Origin: Streptomyces musisoli
Lineage (GTDB): Bacteria > Actinomycetota > Actinomycetes > Streptomycetales > Streptomycetaceae
Length of the DNA: 64,000 nucleotides
Reading direction: 5' to 3'
NCBI RefSeq assembly: GCF_016741855.1
Contig: NZ_JAERRH010000002.1
Location: 62,001-126,000, forward strand
The translations under genes were made by a program, and so were the position numbers. This document shows positions 41,892 to 50,982 of this stretch, in pieces. Under the pieces are notes generated by a model that was not told the DNA's origin, did no database searches, and worked only from the letters and a program-made list of their open reading frames with translations. Every line of letters begins with the position of its first letter. Position 1 is the first letter of the stretch.

Positions 41892-42881
41892 TCAGTCGTG
41901 GGAGGCGAACTCGCGCATTCCCTCCGCGAACCCGACCTCCGGCTTCCAGCCCAGTTCGGCCCGCAGCCGCGAGGAGTCGGCCGTGATGTGCCGTACGTCC
42001 CCCAGCCGGTACTCCGCGGTGACGACGGGCGCGGGCCCGCCGTGGGCGTCGGCCAGCGCACGGGCCATCTCCCCGACGGTGTGCGGCTCCCCGCTGCCGG
42101 TGTTGTACGCGGTGAGCGCGCCCGGCGCGGACCGCGCCTCCAGCGCCACGACGTTGGCCGCCGCCACGTCCCGCACATGCACGAAGTCCCGGCGCTGCCG
42201 CCCGTCCTCGAACACGCGGGGCGCCTCGCCCCGGGCGAGCGCGGACCGGAAGAAGGAGGCGACGCCGGCGTAGGGGGTGTCACGCGGCATCCGGGGCCCG
42301 TACACGTTGTGGTAGCGCAGCGAGACGGCGGAGCCGCCCGTCGACCGGGCCCAGGCCGCGGCCAGGTGCTCCTGGGCGAGCTTGGTCGTGGCGTACACGT
42401 TGCGCGGATCGGCCGGCGCGTCCTCGCCGACCAGCGCGGGCGAGAGCGCGGTGCCGCACACCGGACACCTCGGCTCGAACCGCCCCGCCTCCAGATCGGC
42501 GACCGCCCGCGGCCCCGGCCGTACGACCCCGTCGCGCGGACACGCGTACCGCCCCTCCCCGTACACGACCATCGACCCGGCCAGTACTAGGTGCCGTACG
42601 CCCGCCTCGGCCATGCCGGCGAGGAGGACGGCGGTCCCCAGGTCGTTGCGGGAGACGTACTCGGCCGCGTCCCCGAACCCCACCCCGAGGCCGACCATCG
42701 CGGCCTGATGGCAGACGGCGTCCACGCCGGCCACGGCCCGCGCGACGGCCGCGGGATCGCGGACGTCGGCGGCCGGATCCGCGCGCACGTCGAATACGAC
42801 CGCCTCGTGTCCGCGCGCCGTCAGCGCCTCGACGACGTGGGAGCCGATGAACCCGGCACCGCCGGTGACCAGTACTCGCAT
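41892..42881 (-). CDS. NAD-dependent sugar epimerase/dehydratase (extended SDR)
   Basis: A 329-residue extended SDR: MRVLVTGGAGFIGSHVVEALTARGH (NAD site), catalytic YATTK in NVYATTKLAQEHLAAAW, RYHNVYGPRMPRDTPYAGVASFF. An unusual insertion (about residues 110-145) contains YACPRDGV and RCPVCG, which could bind a metal. It is likely to make a nucleotide sugar for the neighbouring glycosyltransferases. ATG at 42881. Convergent with the two-component system. Confidence 0.92.
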   Translation of the reverse strand: MRVLVTGGAGFIGSHVVEALTARGHEAVVFDVRADPAADVRDPAAVARAVAGVDAVCHQAAMVGLGVGFGDAAEYVSRNDLGTAVLLAGMAEAGVRHLVLAGSMVVYGEGRYACPRDGVVRPGPRAVADLEAGRFEPRCPVCGTALSPALVGEDAPADPRNVYATTKLAQEHLAAAWARSTGGSAVSLRYHNVYGPRMPRDTPYAGVASFFRSALARGEAPRVFEDGRQRRDFVHVRDVAAANVVALEARSAPGALTAYNTGSGEPHTVGEMARALADAHGGPAPVVTAEYRLGDVRHITADSSRLRAELGWKPEVGFAEGMREFASHD

Positions 42882-43196
42882 ACGCCCACGCTAGGTCCGC
42901 CGGGGCGGCGCACCGGAAGGGCGCGCCCGCACGTCACGACTCCGTAAGACCCGGAGCCCGTGCCGTGCCCCGGGCCGGCGGGGGCCGGGGGGGCGAGGGC
43001 AGGGCCCGAGGGCAGGGTCGGCGGGGGATGGCGTCGGCGGTCGCGAGTCCGGCCCGGGAGCGGTGTCGGCTTGTGCAGGGCCGGCCGGAGGACAGGCCTG
43101 GGGCAGGGCCGATGGTGGGCACGGTGGGGCGTAGGTCCGGTCGGGGCCCGGTGGGGAACTGGGCCGGTGAGGGGTGGTCGGCGGGTGGTGGGTGGC
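42882..43196. other. G-rich non-coding gap
   Basis: No gene is seen in these 315 bases. The part 42960-43190 is rich in GGGCAGGG- and CGGGGCCG-like runs without a clear unit. The left end holds the epimerase promoter (minus strand). Confidence 0.5.
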
Positions 43197-44114
43197 TCAG
43201 CGGCGTAGGGCGGTCTCGTGGTCCATACGGGACAGCTTGTCGGGGTTGCGGACGGCGTAGAGCCCGGTGATGCGGCCGTCGGCGATGTGCACCGCGATGA
43301 CGGTGTCGACCCTTCCGCCGAGCCGGAGGACCAGCGCCGGGTACCCGTTGACCTGCGCCGGCCTCAGCGCCGTCGGACCGAACCTGCTCAACCCGGCGGC
43401 CACAGGAGCCACTTGCCCGGCACCCACGAGGGGCGCAAGGGCGGCCTGGGCGACCCCGCCGCCGTCGCCCAGGAAGACGACGTCGGGCGCGAGGAGGTCG
43501 AGCAGGCCCTGGAGGTCGCCCGTCTCGACCGCCTGCTGGAACGCCCCCAGCACGGCACGGGTCTCGGCCGCGGAGACGGCTCCACGCGGCCGGCGGGCGG
43601 CGACGTGGGCACGTGCCCGGTGGGTGATCTGGCGGACCGCGGCCTGGCTCTTGCCGACGGCTTCGGCGATCTCCTGGTACTCCAGGCCGAACACCTCGCG
43701 CAGCACGAACACCGCCCGTTCGGTCGGCGCGAGCGTCTCCAGCACCAGCATCATCGCCATCGAGACGCTGTCGGCCAGCTCGACGTCCTCGGCCACGTCG
43801 GGCGCGGTCAGCAGCGGCTCCGGCAGCCAGGGACCGACGTAGGACTCCCTGCGCCGGGCGAGCGTACGGAGCCGGGCCAGCGCCTGGCGCGTGGTGATCC
43901 GGACCAGGTACGCCCGCTGGTTGCGCACCGCCTGCTGGTCGACGTCCGCCCACCGCAGCCAGGTCTCCTGGAGCACGTCCTCGGCGTCGGCGGCCGAACC
44001 GAGCATCTCGTAGGCCACCGTGAACAGCAGGCTGCGATGGGCGACGAACGCCTCGGTGGCGGAGTCCGCGCGCTTCCCGGGCGATTCGGCCACATCCGTC
44101 TCGCGCTCGCTCAT
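43197..44114 (-). CDS. ECF41/SigJ-type RNA polymerase sigma factor
   Basis: A 305-residue sigma factor. Region 2 is AFVAHRSLLFTVAYEMLGSAADAEDVLQETWLRW, region 4 LAPTERAVFVLREVFGLEYQEIAEAVGKSQAAVRQITHRARAHV, and a C-terminal SnoaL-like domain of about 110 residues follows (VLGAFQQAVETGDLQGLLDLLAPDVVFLGDGGG, NPDKLSRM). In this group the C-terminal domain controls activity instead of a separate anti-sigma factor. ATG at 44114. No regulated partner such as a carboxymuconolactone decarboxylase is adjacent. Confidence 0.94.
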   Translation of the reverse strand: MSERETDVAESPGKRADSATEAFVAHRSLLFTVAYEMLGSAADAEDVLQETWLRWADVDQQAVRNQRAYLVRITTRQALARLRTLARRRESYVGPWLPEPLLTAPDVAEDVELADSVSMAMMLVLETLAPTERAVFVLREVFGLEYQEIAEAVGKSQAAVRQITHRARAHVAARRPRGAVSAAETRAVLGAFQQAVETGDLQGLLDLLAPDVVFLGDGGGVAQAALAPLVGAGQVAPVAAGLSRFGPTALRPAQVNGYPALVLRLGGRVDTVIAVHIADGRITGLYAVRNPDKLSRMDHETALRR

Positions 44115-44450
44115 ACCGTGCTCCCGCCTGTTCGCTCCCGACCCTGCCACACCCACGAGATGCCGGTGCCCGACGCCGTGTGACACCCACGGCCGGTGGC
44201 GTGGGTCACACCGGAGGCGGCCGGTCCTTCGTGGCCGTCGGGCTGCGGACGCGGTCGCTGCGGCCGAGCACCGCGACCACCGGCCCCTGCCGGTACCGCT
44301 GCTCTCTGGGGCGGGTGCCAAGGCCGGGCGGGAAGGGCGCCGAACGGACGGAGAAACTCCGCGCCCCGGCAACCGGTGGCGGCACAGGGACCGCCCGTAC
44401 CGGAGGGAGCCGGGCCGTGCCCCTGCGAGGCGTGGACGGCACCGGTCCGG
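44115..44450. other. Non-coding gap between sigma factor and P450 terminator
   Basis: No convincing gene lies in these 336 bases. They hold the sigma factor promoter (minus strand). A short inverted repeat GGTGCCC/GGGCACC-like sequence is not long enough to name. Confidence 0.45.
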
Positions 44451-44490
44451 TCGGACAGCGCTCGGAGCACTACCCCCGAGCGCTGTCCGA
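44451..44490 (-). terminator. Hairpin terminator downstream of the P450 gene
   Basis: A perfect 15-bp stem (44451-44465 with 44476-44490, arm TCGGACAGCGCTCGG) with a ten-base loop lies 38 bases after the P450 stop on the minus strand. No T-run follows, as is common in Streptomyces. Confidence 0.85.
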
Positions 44491-44528
44491 GGGAGGGCCG
44501 GCGACCCGCCGCTCCGTGTCGTACGGAC

Positions 44529-45743
44529 TCACCAGACGACCGGCAGGCGCAGCGGGAAGCGGCGGATCGTCCCGGTGTCCCACTCGACTTCCTCGGGGGC
44601 GACGGCGAGGCGAAGGTCGGGGAAGCGGGTCAGCAGGCCGGTGACCGCGCTGTCCAGCTCCGCCCGCGCGAGCGGGGCGGCGAGGCAGTGGTGCCCGCCC
44701 CAGCCGAACGTCATGTGCGGGTGCACCGGCCGTTCGAGGTCGAGCGTGTGCGGGTCGGTGAAGACGGCCGGGTCGCGGTTGGCCGCCAGGTAGGAGACGT
44801 GCACGTAGTCACCGGCGCTGATGGCGGTTCCCTCGATCTCCGCGTCCTCCAGCGCGATCCGCGGGATGCCCACGCCCTTGCGGAACGGGATGAACCGCAG
44901 CAGTTCCTCCAGCGCGCCGGGGAGCCGGCCGAGGTCGCGCGCCAGCGCGGCACGGTCCTCGGGCCGGGTCAGCAGCAGATAGGCGATGTTGCTGATCTGG
45001 CAGGTCGCCGTGTCGTTGCCGCTGAGGATGAGCGTCACGGCCAGGACCGCCAACTCGTCGTCGCTCAGGGGTTCCTCGCCCTCCGGTACGGGGGCGGTGG
45101 CCAGCGCGCTGAGCAGGTCGTCGCCCGGTGTGGCGCGCCGGTCCGGGACCTGCTTCGCGAAGTAGGCCCGCAGTTCGGCCTTGGCGTCGGCCGCGTCCTG
45201 CCGGGCGTCGGGCGAGGTGGCAAGGAGCCGCATGGTGAGCGTGCGCAGATGGTCGCGGTCCGTCTCCGGGACGGCGAGCAGCTCGCAGATCGTCAGGTGG
45301 GGGAGCGGCACCGACAGGTGGGTCACCAGGTCCGCGGGCGGCCCCGCCTCGGCCATCGCCGTGAGCAGCCCGGTCACCACCTTGTCCACCGCCGGCCGCA
45401 TGCCTGCCACCCGCTCCCGGGTGAACGCCTGGGCCGCCACGTGCCGCAGCCGGGTGGCGTGCGGCGGGTCCGTCACGTTGATCGACTCCGGTGACACGAT
45501 GGGCTCGGGCGTCATCCTCGGATAGTCCCGGCCGACGATCGCCGCACGGCTGAACCGCGGGTCGCACGTCACCTGACGCACTCCGGCGAAGCTGGTCACC
45601 AGCCACGCCTCGGCCTCGCCGTAGGGCAGCCGGATCCGGCTGACCGGGCCGCGCCCCGCCAGCGAGGCCAGCGAGGGGTCGAACTCCAGCGCGTCGGCGA
45701 AGTCGAAGGGGCAGTCGGGCACTGCCGGGTCGTGGAGCGACAT
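44529..45743 (-). CDS. Cytochrome P450
   Basis: A 404-residue soluble P450. I-helix LAVTLILSGNDTAT, K-helix ExxR in LEELLRF, and the haem loop MTFGWGGHHCLAAPLARAEL with the ligand Cys are present; the position after CL is Ala where Gly is usual. Electrons would come from a ferredoxin not encoded nearby. ATG at 45743 has a perfect AAAGGAGG. The substrate is unknown; a link to secondary metabolism is possible. Confidence 0.95.
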   Translation of the reverse strand: MSLHDPAVPDCPFDFADALEFDPSLASLAGRGPVSRIRLPYGEAEAWLVTSFAGVRQVTCDPRFSRAAIVGRDYPRMTPEPIVSPESINVTDPPHATRLRHVAAQAFTRERVAGMRPAVDKVVTGLLTAMAEAGPPADLVTHLSVPLPHLTICELLAVPETDRDHLRTLTMRLLATSPDARQDAADAKAELRAYFAKQVPDRRATPGDDLLSALATAPVPEGEEPLSDDELAVLAVTLILSGNDTATCQISNIAYLLLTRPEDRAALARDLGRLPGALEELLRFIPFRKGVGIPRIALEDAEIEGTAISAGDYVHVSYLAANRDPAVFTDPHTLDLERPVHPHMTFGWGGHHCLAAPLARAELDSAVTGLLTRFPDLRLAVAPEEVEWDTGTIRRFPLRLPVVW

Positions 45744-46290
45744 ACAGCCTCCTTTGTGCGCCGCGGCGTCGTTGCGGCGCAGGCCTGGGCCGGCGTTGTT
45801 TCGGGCAGCCGCGGAAGTCGGGGTCGACGGGGCGACGGCACCGGCGCCGGGCCGCCCATCACCCGCCGGGTCGAAGACGCTGCCGTTCAGACCCGGTTCG
45901 TGCCGGCCGACCTGGTACGAGAGCCGTGCGGTGCGACCTCGTCCCTGGGAAAGGTCACCTCGTTCACTATGAGGTACCGCGGCAGCTCTCGCAGAACAGG
46001 CACTACCGGCGACGACCCGGTTCCGCCTGCGGGAACCGGGTCCCGCCGGGTCCCCGTACGTCACGAGCGATCCGCCCTCACCTCAGGGTCGTTACGTCGT
46101 TCGGGTGAGCCGGGACGGCCGGGACGGCCGGGATGTGCTCGTTGCGTCGTTCGGGTGAGCCGGGGCGGCCGGGGCGTGCTTCTGCGGGGCCGGGAGCCGG
46201 GAGCCGGGAGCCGGGTGCGGGGTTCCGGGTATGGGGCGTCGGCGGCCCAGATACTAGAAGGTTCAACAGTTGTGGGTGGAGGGGGCGGGT
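45744..46290. other. Long gap with P450 promoter region and gene-end-like repeats
   Basis: No gene is seen. GGTCACCTC (45953-45961) and GAGGTACC (45971-45978) form an inverted repeat 210 bases before the P450 start and may be an operator. At 46087-46119 and 46138-46170 a stretch around CGTCGTTCGGGTGAGCCGG is repeated with few changes, 51 bases apart. At 46191-46215 the unit CCGGGAG is repeated. Confidence 0.5.
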
Positions 46291-46758
46291 GTGTCCGCAC
46301 AAGGGGCGGCGTTCGGCGCGCTGCTGCGGGAACTGCGGCTGGCGAAGTCGTTGACGATCGAGGCCCTGGCGGAAGCCTCCGGTGTCAGCGTGCGCGGCAT
46401 CGGCGATCTGGAACGCGGACGTCGTGCCGCACCGCAACGGCGGACCGTGGCCGCGCTCGCTGACGGGCTCGCTCTCGACGCCGCCGACCGGGAGCGGCTG
46501 CTCGCCGACGAGCGGGCCGAACGCACCCCCGGCTACAACCCCGTCGGTGTCCGTTCCGTCCCGCGCGGCATAGACGACTTCGTGACTGCCGGACCACAGC
46601 GGCCTCCTGCCGGACGGTATGTCGCCCAGTGGCCGCCGGCGGGCCTGCCGTTCCTCCCCGGACGACGCCGGCCGGGATGTCCGACCGGTCCGAACTGTGC
46701 AGGCAGGGGTAAGAACCAGTGCACCCGCGCCTCCCGCACCCCGCTCGCCTCGGCCTAG
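46291..46758 (+). CDS. XRE-family HTH regulator, probably truncated
   Basis: A 155-residue protein. Residues 1-75 are a good XRE helix-turn-helix (AFGALLRELRLAKSLTIEALAEASGVSVRGIGDLERGRRAAPQRRTVAALADGLAL). After about residue 95 (YNPVGVRSVPRGIDDF) the sequence becomes proline/arginine-rich and ends without a known domain. Relatives with this start continue into a large NTPase and repeat region, so the gene has probably lost its 3' part. GTG at 46291 follows GGAGGGGGC. Confidence 0.6.
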   Translation: MSAQGAAFGALLRELRLAKSLTIEALAEASGVSVRGIGDLERGRRAAPQRRTVAALADGLALDAADRERLLADERAERTPGYNPVGVRSVPRGIDDFVTAGPQRPPAGRYVAQWPPAGLPFLPGRRRPGCPTGPNCAGRGKNQCTRASRTPLASA

Positions 46759-46869
46759 TCTGGTCACCCGTGCCGGTGGAGCCGCCGCCGGCGCCCCGCG
46801 CCTGCCTGTCCCGGCCGCGGGGGGTGTCAGCAGCTCGCCCGACGATCCGTTCCCCGCGCAGGAGTTCTC

Positions 46870-47853
46870 GTGCAACACGACGTACCGGCTCCTTGGACCG
46901 CGCCTGTTCTGGAGCGGCTGACCCGTGCCTTCGTCGACACGTACACCCTGCCCGACACCTCGGACACGGGCCCGGACACGACCACCGCCAAGGAACGGAT
47001 GGCGTCGCTGTGGACCGGTGACGGCCGTGACGAGCCCGACGTGGAGGAGGAGTGGCTGGCGCTGCCGGGAAGCGGCGGCAACCGGATCCGGGTGCGGATA
47101 CTGCGCCCCGCCGGCAGCGACGAGGCCCTGCCGGTCGTGCTGTACCTGCACGGGCTGGGCTGGATGCTGACCGACGCGTACGCGCACCAGAACCTGGTGA
47201 ACGACCTCGTCCTGGGCGCCGACGCCGCCGTCGTCGTCCCGGAGTACGACGGGCCGGACGACGCCCGCCACCCGGGGGCCGTCGAGCGGGCGTACACGGT
47301 CGCGCGCTGGATCGCCGAGCACGGCAGGGAATGCCGGCTGGACGGAAACAGGATGGCCGTCGTCGGGGCCAGTGCGGGCGCCCAGCAGGCGGCCGCGCTC
47401 ACCCTGGTGGCGCGGCAGCGCGGTGGTCCCGGCTTCCGGCACCAGGTGCTGCTGTGTCCCGTGACCGACGCGGCGATGGACACGCCCTCCTACCACCAGT
47501 TCGCCGAGGGCTACTTCCTGAACCGGGCCGCCATGCGGGACTACTGGCAGCGGTACGCCCCGGACCCGCGGACCCGGACGGACGAGACCGTCTCCCCGCT
47601 GCGCGCCCCCGCCCGCATCCTCCGGGGCCTGCCGCCCGCGCTCGTCCTCACCGCGGAGGCGGACGTGCTTCGCGACGAGGGCGAGGCGTACGCCGCGCTG
47701 CTGCGGGAAGCGGACGTACCCGTCGTGTCGATCCGCTACCACGGAACGATCCACGCCTTCATCCTCTTCGACATGCTCCGCCGCACGGACGCGTCCCGGG
47801 CCGCGCGGATCCAGGTGACGGACACCCTGCACACCGCCCTGCACCTCGCCTGA
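46870..47853 (+). CDS. Alpha/beta hydrolase (HSL-like esterase)
   Basis: A 327-residue hydrolase with VVLYLHGLGWMLTDAYAH at the oxyanion site (HGLGW instead of HGGGW), nucleophile motif VVGASAGAQQAA, the acid in LTAEADVLRDEGEAYAALL and the His in YHGTIHAFILFD. GTG start at 46870. It lies 63 bases before the gene for an unknown protein at 47917 on the same strand and may be co-transcribed. Confidence 0.9.
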   Translation: MQHDVPAPWTAPVLERLTRAFVDTYTLPDTSDTGPDTTTAKERMASLWTGDGRDEPDVEEEWLALPGSGGNRIRVRILRPAGSDEALPVVLYLHGLGWMLTDAYAHQNLVNDLVLGADAAVVVPEYDGPDDARHPGAVERAYTVARWIAEHGRECRLDGNRMAVVGASAGAQQAAALTLVARQRGGPGFRHQVLLCPVTDAAMDTPSYHQFAEGYFLNRAAMRDYWQRYAPDPRTRTDETVSPLRAPARILRGLPPALVLTAEADVLRDEGEAYAALLREADVPVVSIRYHGTIHAFILFDMLRRTDASRAARIQVTDTLHTALHLA

Positions 47854-47916
47854 ACCCGGCACCGCGAGCCGCGCCCGAATCCCCTCTCGCCGCCGACGGC
47901 TTCGCCAGGAGGACCC

Positions 47917-48963
47917 TTGACCTACATAGATACCCGGACCCGCGCGAACGCCGCGGAGAGCGGTGTTCCGCACGCTCCGGAAGAAGTCATCGCCGAGTGG
48001 CACGCGCTGGCGGAGACGGTATGCGGAGAGCTGCGGCACGCGGGTCTCCCCGCCTACGTGGTACACCCCGGCGCCCCGGCCGACAGGCGAGCCGGCGCGT
48101 GCGTCTCCGTCGACACGCTGGACGGTCCGGCAGGCGGCGTCCACGTCGACTGGAACCCCGGCGACTCCCTGACCGACGCCGCCCTGGGATGCATGGAGCC
48201 CGGCCGGTCCCAGCTCCTGGAACCGGTGATCGAGCACTATGTGCGGGTCGGTTCGCTCATGGACGAGACGATCAGAAGCGTGCTCACGCTGGCCGGCTTC
48301 CGCACCCGTGACGCGGTCGAACTCGACGACCTGTCCTCGGGGACCCATGTCGCGGGCCGGCAGCCGAGGCAGTGGTACCTCGAGTACATCCTCACGGAGG
48401 GAGTGCTCGGCCTCATCGCCGCCCTGCGCTCCTACCGACCGAGCGGTGACGATCCCGCTGAGCCGGCCGGTGCCGGCGCGGAGGGCACGGCCCGGATCGC
48501 GGGACGCGGCATCCGGATCGTGCAGGACGGTCGGCACCGGCTGACGGACGACGACCGGCGGGAACTCGACCGCGTTCTCCGCAGGCTCGCCGGGGCGATG
48601 CACAGCCAGGACATGGCGCACAAGGGCTTCTGGAAGGCCGACCGGTCGCTGCTGGAACTCCCCGACGAACTCTGCCTCCCCGCACGGCAATCGCCGGCGC
48701 GCGTTCTCACGGCCGCCTACCTGGCGCTGCTCGGCAGCATCGAGTCGGCCGGCGAGGACACCGTCGACGACGATGACGCCGTCGAGATCACCGAAGCGTC
48801 GACGGGCACCCTGCTGAGGCGGCTGGACCAGGCACCCGACGAGGACAGGCGGGAGCTGATCCGTCTCTTCCGGGAGGCGGCCCGCGACGAGACCGACCCC
48901 GACCTCAAATCGTTCGCCACCGGTTTCCCGGAGGCCATCGGCCTGGCCGACGAGGACGAGTGA
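47917..48963 (+). CDS. Protein of unknown function, 348 residues
   Basis: An acidic soluble protein with no recognised domain. Visible: WHALAETVCGELRHAGLPAYVVHPGAPADRRAGACVSVDTLDGPAGGVHVDWNPG, a central helical region (RRELDRVLRRLAGAMHSQDMAHKGFWKADRSLLELPDELCLP) and an Asp/Glu-rich end. The TTG start at 47917 is supported by AGGAGG eight bases upstream. Follows the esterase gene. Function cannot be named. Confidence 0.7.
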   Translation: MTYIDTRTRANAAESGVPHAPEEVIAEWHALAETVCGELRHAGLPAYVVHPGAPADRRAGACVSVDTLDGPAGGVHVDWNPGDSLTDAALGCMEPGRSQLLEPVIEHYVRVGSLMDETIRSVLTLAGFRTRDAVELDDLSSGTHVAGRQPRQWYLEYILTEGVLGLIAALRSYRPSGDDPAEPAGAGAEGTARIAGRGIRIVQDGRHRLTDDDRRELDRVLRRLAGAMHSQDMAHKGFWKADRSLLELPDELCLPARQSPARVLTAAYLALLGSIESAGEDTVDDDDAVEITEASTGTLLRRLDQAPDEDRRELIRLFREAARDETDPDLKSFATGFPEAIGLADEDE

Positions 48964-49377
48964 GCGCCGGCTACTGGATGGGCCCGGCCTGCCCCTGCGC
49001 CTGGTCGAGTCGGCCCGCCAGGTCGGTCCAGCGCAGTCCGGCTCGCGTTGGAGAGCCCGATCAGTGGGAACCGCTCGGCGAGCCGGGCGAGCCCTCCCTC
49101 TCGCACATGCGTGCCGATTGGGTCACCGCGAGTCAAACCGCGATCAGCGGCCGGGTCCCAGGCGCGGTATCCACGAACCCCCCGCCCCAGAGGGCCGTTG
49201 CTCCTGTGGGATGCTCCGAACCCCACCCGGAGAGGTCGCTTCCGCAAAGTCGAGACCCCAGGACCCATGGCTCGCGCGGCCGCTGGACCTTGCTACAAGC
49301 GTTGCCCTGAAATCGCCGTCCCACTCTGGTTGTTACGTCGATGGCACCGGCCCGGCCGGTACGGTCTACTGCGCGAC
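48964..49377. other. Gap before the ATP-grasp remnant, with no intact gene
   Basis: No gene is seen in these 414 bases. Parts are less GC-rich than the surroundings (49290-49345), which might be the promoter of the ATP-grasp genes or the remains of deleted DNA. Confidence 0.4.
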
Positions 49378-49598
49378 GTGAAGAGGATCCTGCTGATCGA
49401 AGCGCTCGCGAACTCGGGCTCCTACGTGCTGGACGCCACTCCGCACTCGACGCACGCGTCTTCGTCGCCACCCACGAGGACGTCTACGAGAGCTACCCCG
49501 CGACTCTGCGTGACAAGATCCACGGCGCGGTGTTCACCGCCCCCACGCCCGCACAGGTAACGCCGGCGCCGCCCGCGCACTCGCCCGCACCCGCGTAG
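49378..49598 (+). pseudogene. Frameshifted N-terminal fragment of an ATP-grasp protein
   Basis: From the GTG at 49378 the first 20 residues read KRILLIEALANSGSYVLDA; the continuation ALDARVFVATHEDVYESYPATLRDKIHGAVFTA is in another frame, so a base was lost or gained near 49440. The fragment looks like the pre-ATP-grasp region of an amino-acid ligase and ends after about 75 residues in a proline-rich stretch and a stop at 49598, where about 300 more residues would be expected. The intact ATP-grasp gene follows 12 bases later. Confidence 0.65.
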
Positions 49599-49610
49599 AA
49601 GTGAGCTGAC

Positions 49611-50864
49611 ATGCAGCGAATCGCCTTCCTCCGGTCCGCCGACATCCAGCGCGCCGACCCGTACATCCACGGCATCGCCCCCGTGCTGGCGCGTCTCGGC
49701 GCCGAGGCCCGGCTCTTCCACACCCACGGCGGCGACTGCGGCCCGGAACTCTTCCCCGGGACCAGCGAACGGCTCGACCCGGCCGCGACGCCGGACGAGT
49801 TCGTCGAGCGGGTGCGCGCCTGGGGTGCCGACGCGGCCGTGTCGATCTCCCTGCCCGACGAGAACGCCCTGCGCGACGCCGTCGTCAAGACCAGACTCGA
49901 AGCCCTCGGCATCAGAACCGTCATGACACCGCTCGCCGCCACCCGCGTCCTGTGCGACAAATGGGAGACCAAGCGGGTGTTGGAGGCGCACGGCATCACC
50001 ACCCCGCCCGCCGTCCTCGTCGACAGCGACCTCCTCAACGACCGGGCGCTGTCCGTCCCTGCCTACCCGGACGCCGTCCGCCTCGCCGCCCGGGACATCG
50101 GGTTCCCCCTGATGGCCAAGCCGCTGTGGGACTCCACCAGCATGGGCATCGAGTTCATCCCGGACCCGGCCGCCCTCGACCGCTACCTGGCGGCACGCCC
50201 CGCGGCCCACGCCGTCCTGGAGAAGTGCCTCGGCGGACGGCTCTGCTCGGTCGACATCGTCGGGGCCGGCGGCCACTACACCGTCATGCCCCTCATCCGC
50301 ACCGGCACCGCGGGCGGCCCTCCCGCCTTCACCTTCGACGACCTGCGCTATGCCCGCCCCGCCCCGGACGACGACTTCGCGCCCACCGCGCGGCGCCTGG
50401 TGGACCTGTGCACGGAACTCGGAGTCGAAGGATCCGCCAACGTCGACATGATCCACGCCGACGGCGTCTACCACGTTCTGGAGATCAACCCCCGCATCGG
50501 CGGCGCCACCACCCTGTCCATCGCCGCCGGCGGACTCAACACCTTCACCGCACTGCTCGACATCCTGGACGGCACCTGGCCGACCAGGACCAGCGCTCCG
50601 GCCGACCGGTTCGCCATCGAGTGCCTCACCGCGAACCCCACCCCCGCGCTGCTCGCCGAACTCCGCACCCTTGTCGACCTCGTCACCTGCCACGACCTGA
50701 TCATCGACGGCCACGACCACGGCGGCATCCTCACGTTCACCGTGGAACCGGGCGACGAACAGCGGGTGGCGAAGGAACTCGCCGAGTGGTGCGCGCGGAC
50801 CGGCTTCATCCCGGACCCCATGCTCGACAAGATCCACCGCCTGCTGGCCTCCGCCGGCCGGTGA
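49611..50864 (+). CDS. ATP-grasp domain ligase
   Basis: A 417-residue ATP-grasp enzyme. The pre-domain is MQRIAFLRSADIQRADPYIHGIAPVLARLG; the ATP-grasp part shows CDKWETKRVLEAHGITTPPAVLV, GFPLMAKPLWDSTSMGIEFI (ATP-binding Lys), VLEKCLGGRLCSVDIVG and the metal-binding VYHVLEINPRIGGATTLS (E and N). Such enzymes join carboxylates to amines, for example amino acids into dipeptides. No clear product can be named. It follows a decayed ATP-grasp fragment, so two related ligases once stood in tandem. Confidence 0.88.
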   Translation: MQRIAFLRSADIQRADPYIHGIAPVLARLGAEARLFHTHGGDCGPELFPGTSERLDPAATPDEFVERVRAWGADAAVSISLPDENALRDAVVKTRLEALGIRTVMTPLAATRVLCDKWETKRVLEAHGITTPPAVLVDSDLLNDRALSVPAYPDAVRLAARDIGFPLMAKPLWDSTSMGIEFIPDPAALDRYLAARPAAHAVLEKCLGGRLCSVDIVGAGGHYTVMPLIRTGTAGGPPAFTFDDLRYARPAPDDDFAPTARRLVDLCTELGVEGSANVDMIHADGVYHVLEINPRIGGATTLSIAAGGLNTFTALLDILDGTWPTRTSAPADRFAIECLTANPTPALLAELRTLVDLVTCHDLIIDGHDHGGILTFTVEPGDEQRVAKELAEWCARTGFIPDPMLDKIHRLLASAGR

Positions 50865-50910
50865 CCCCCCGACCGGCGGGCGACCGGCGGGCCGCGGTGA
50901 CCTGCCGTTC

Positions 50911-50982
50911 CGCAGCCGCAGCCGCAGCCGCAGCCGCAGCCGCAGCCGCAGCCACGGCCGCAGCCACGGCCGCAGCCGCAGG
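50911..50982. repeat. Hexanucleotide CGCAGC microsatellite
   Basis: Twelve tandem CGCAGC-type hexamers, the last few with CGCAGC to CACGGC changes, lie 47 bases after the ATP-grasp stop. Such runs change length easily. Confidence 0.92.

Noticed and set aside
44196..45494. Plus-strand frame opposite the P450 gene
   Set aside because: Antisense to a P450 with full motifs, AAAGGAGG and its own terminator.
50911..50982. Poly-alanine protein or CRISPR-like array
   Set aside because: It is a hexanucleotide microsatellite without spacers or neighbouring cas genes.
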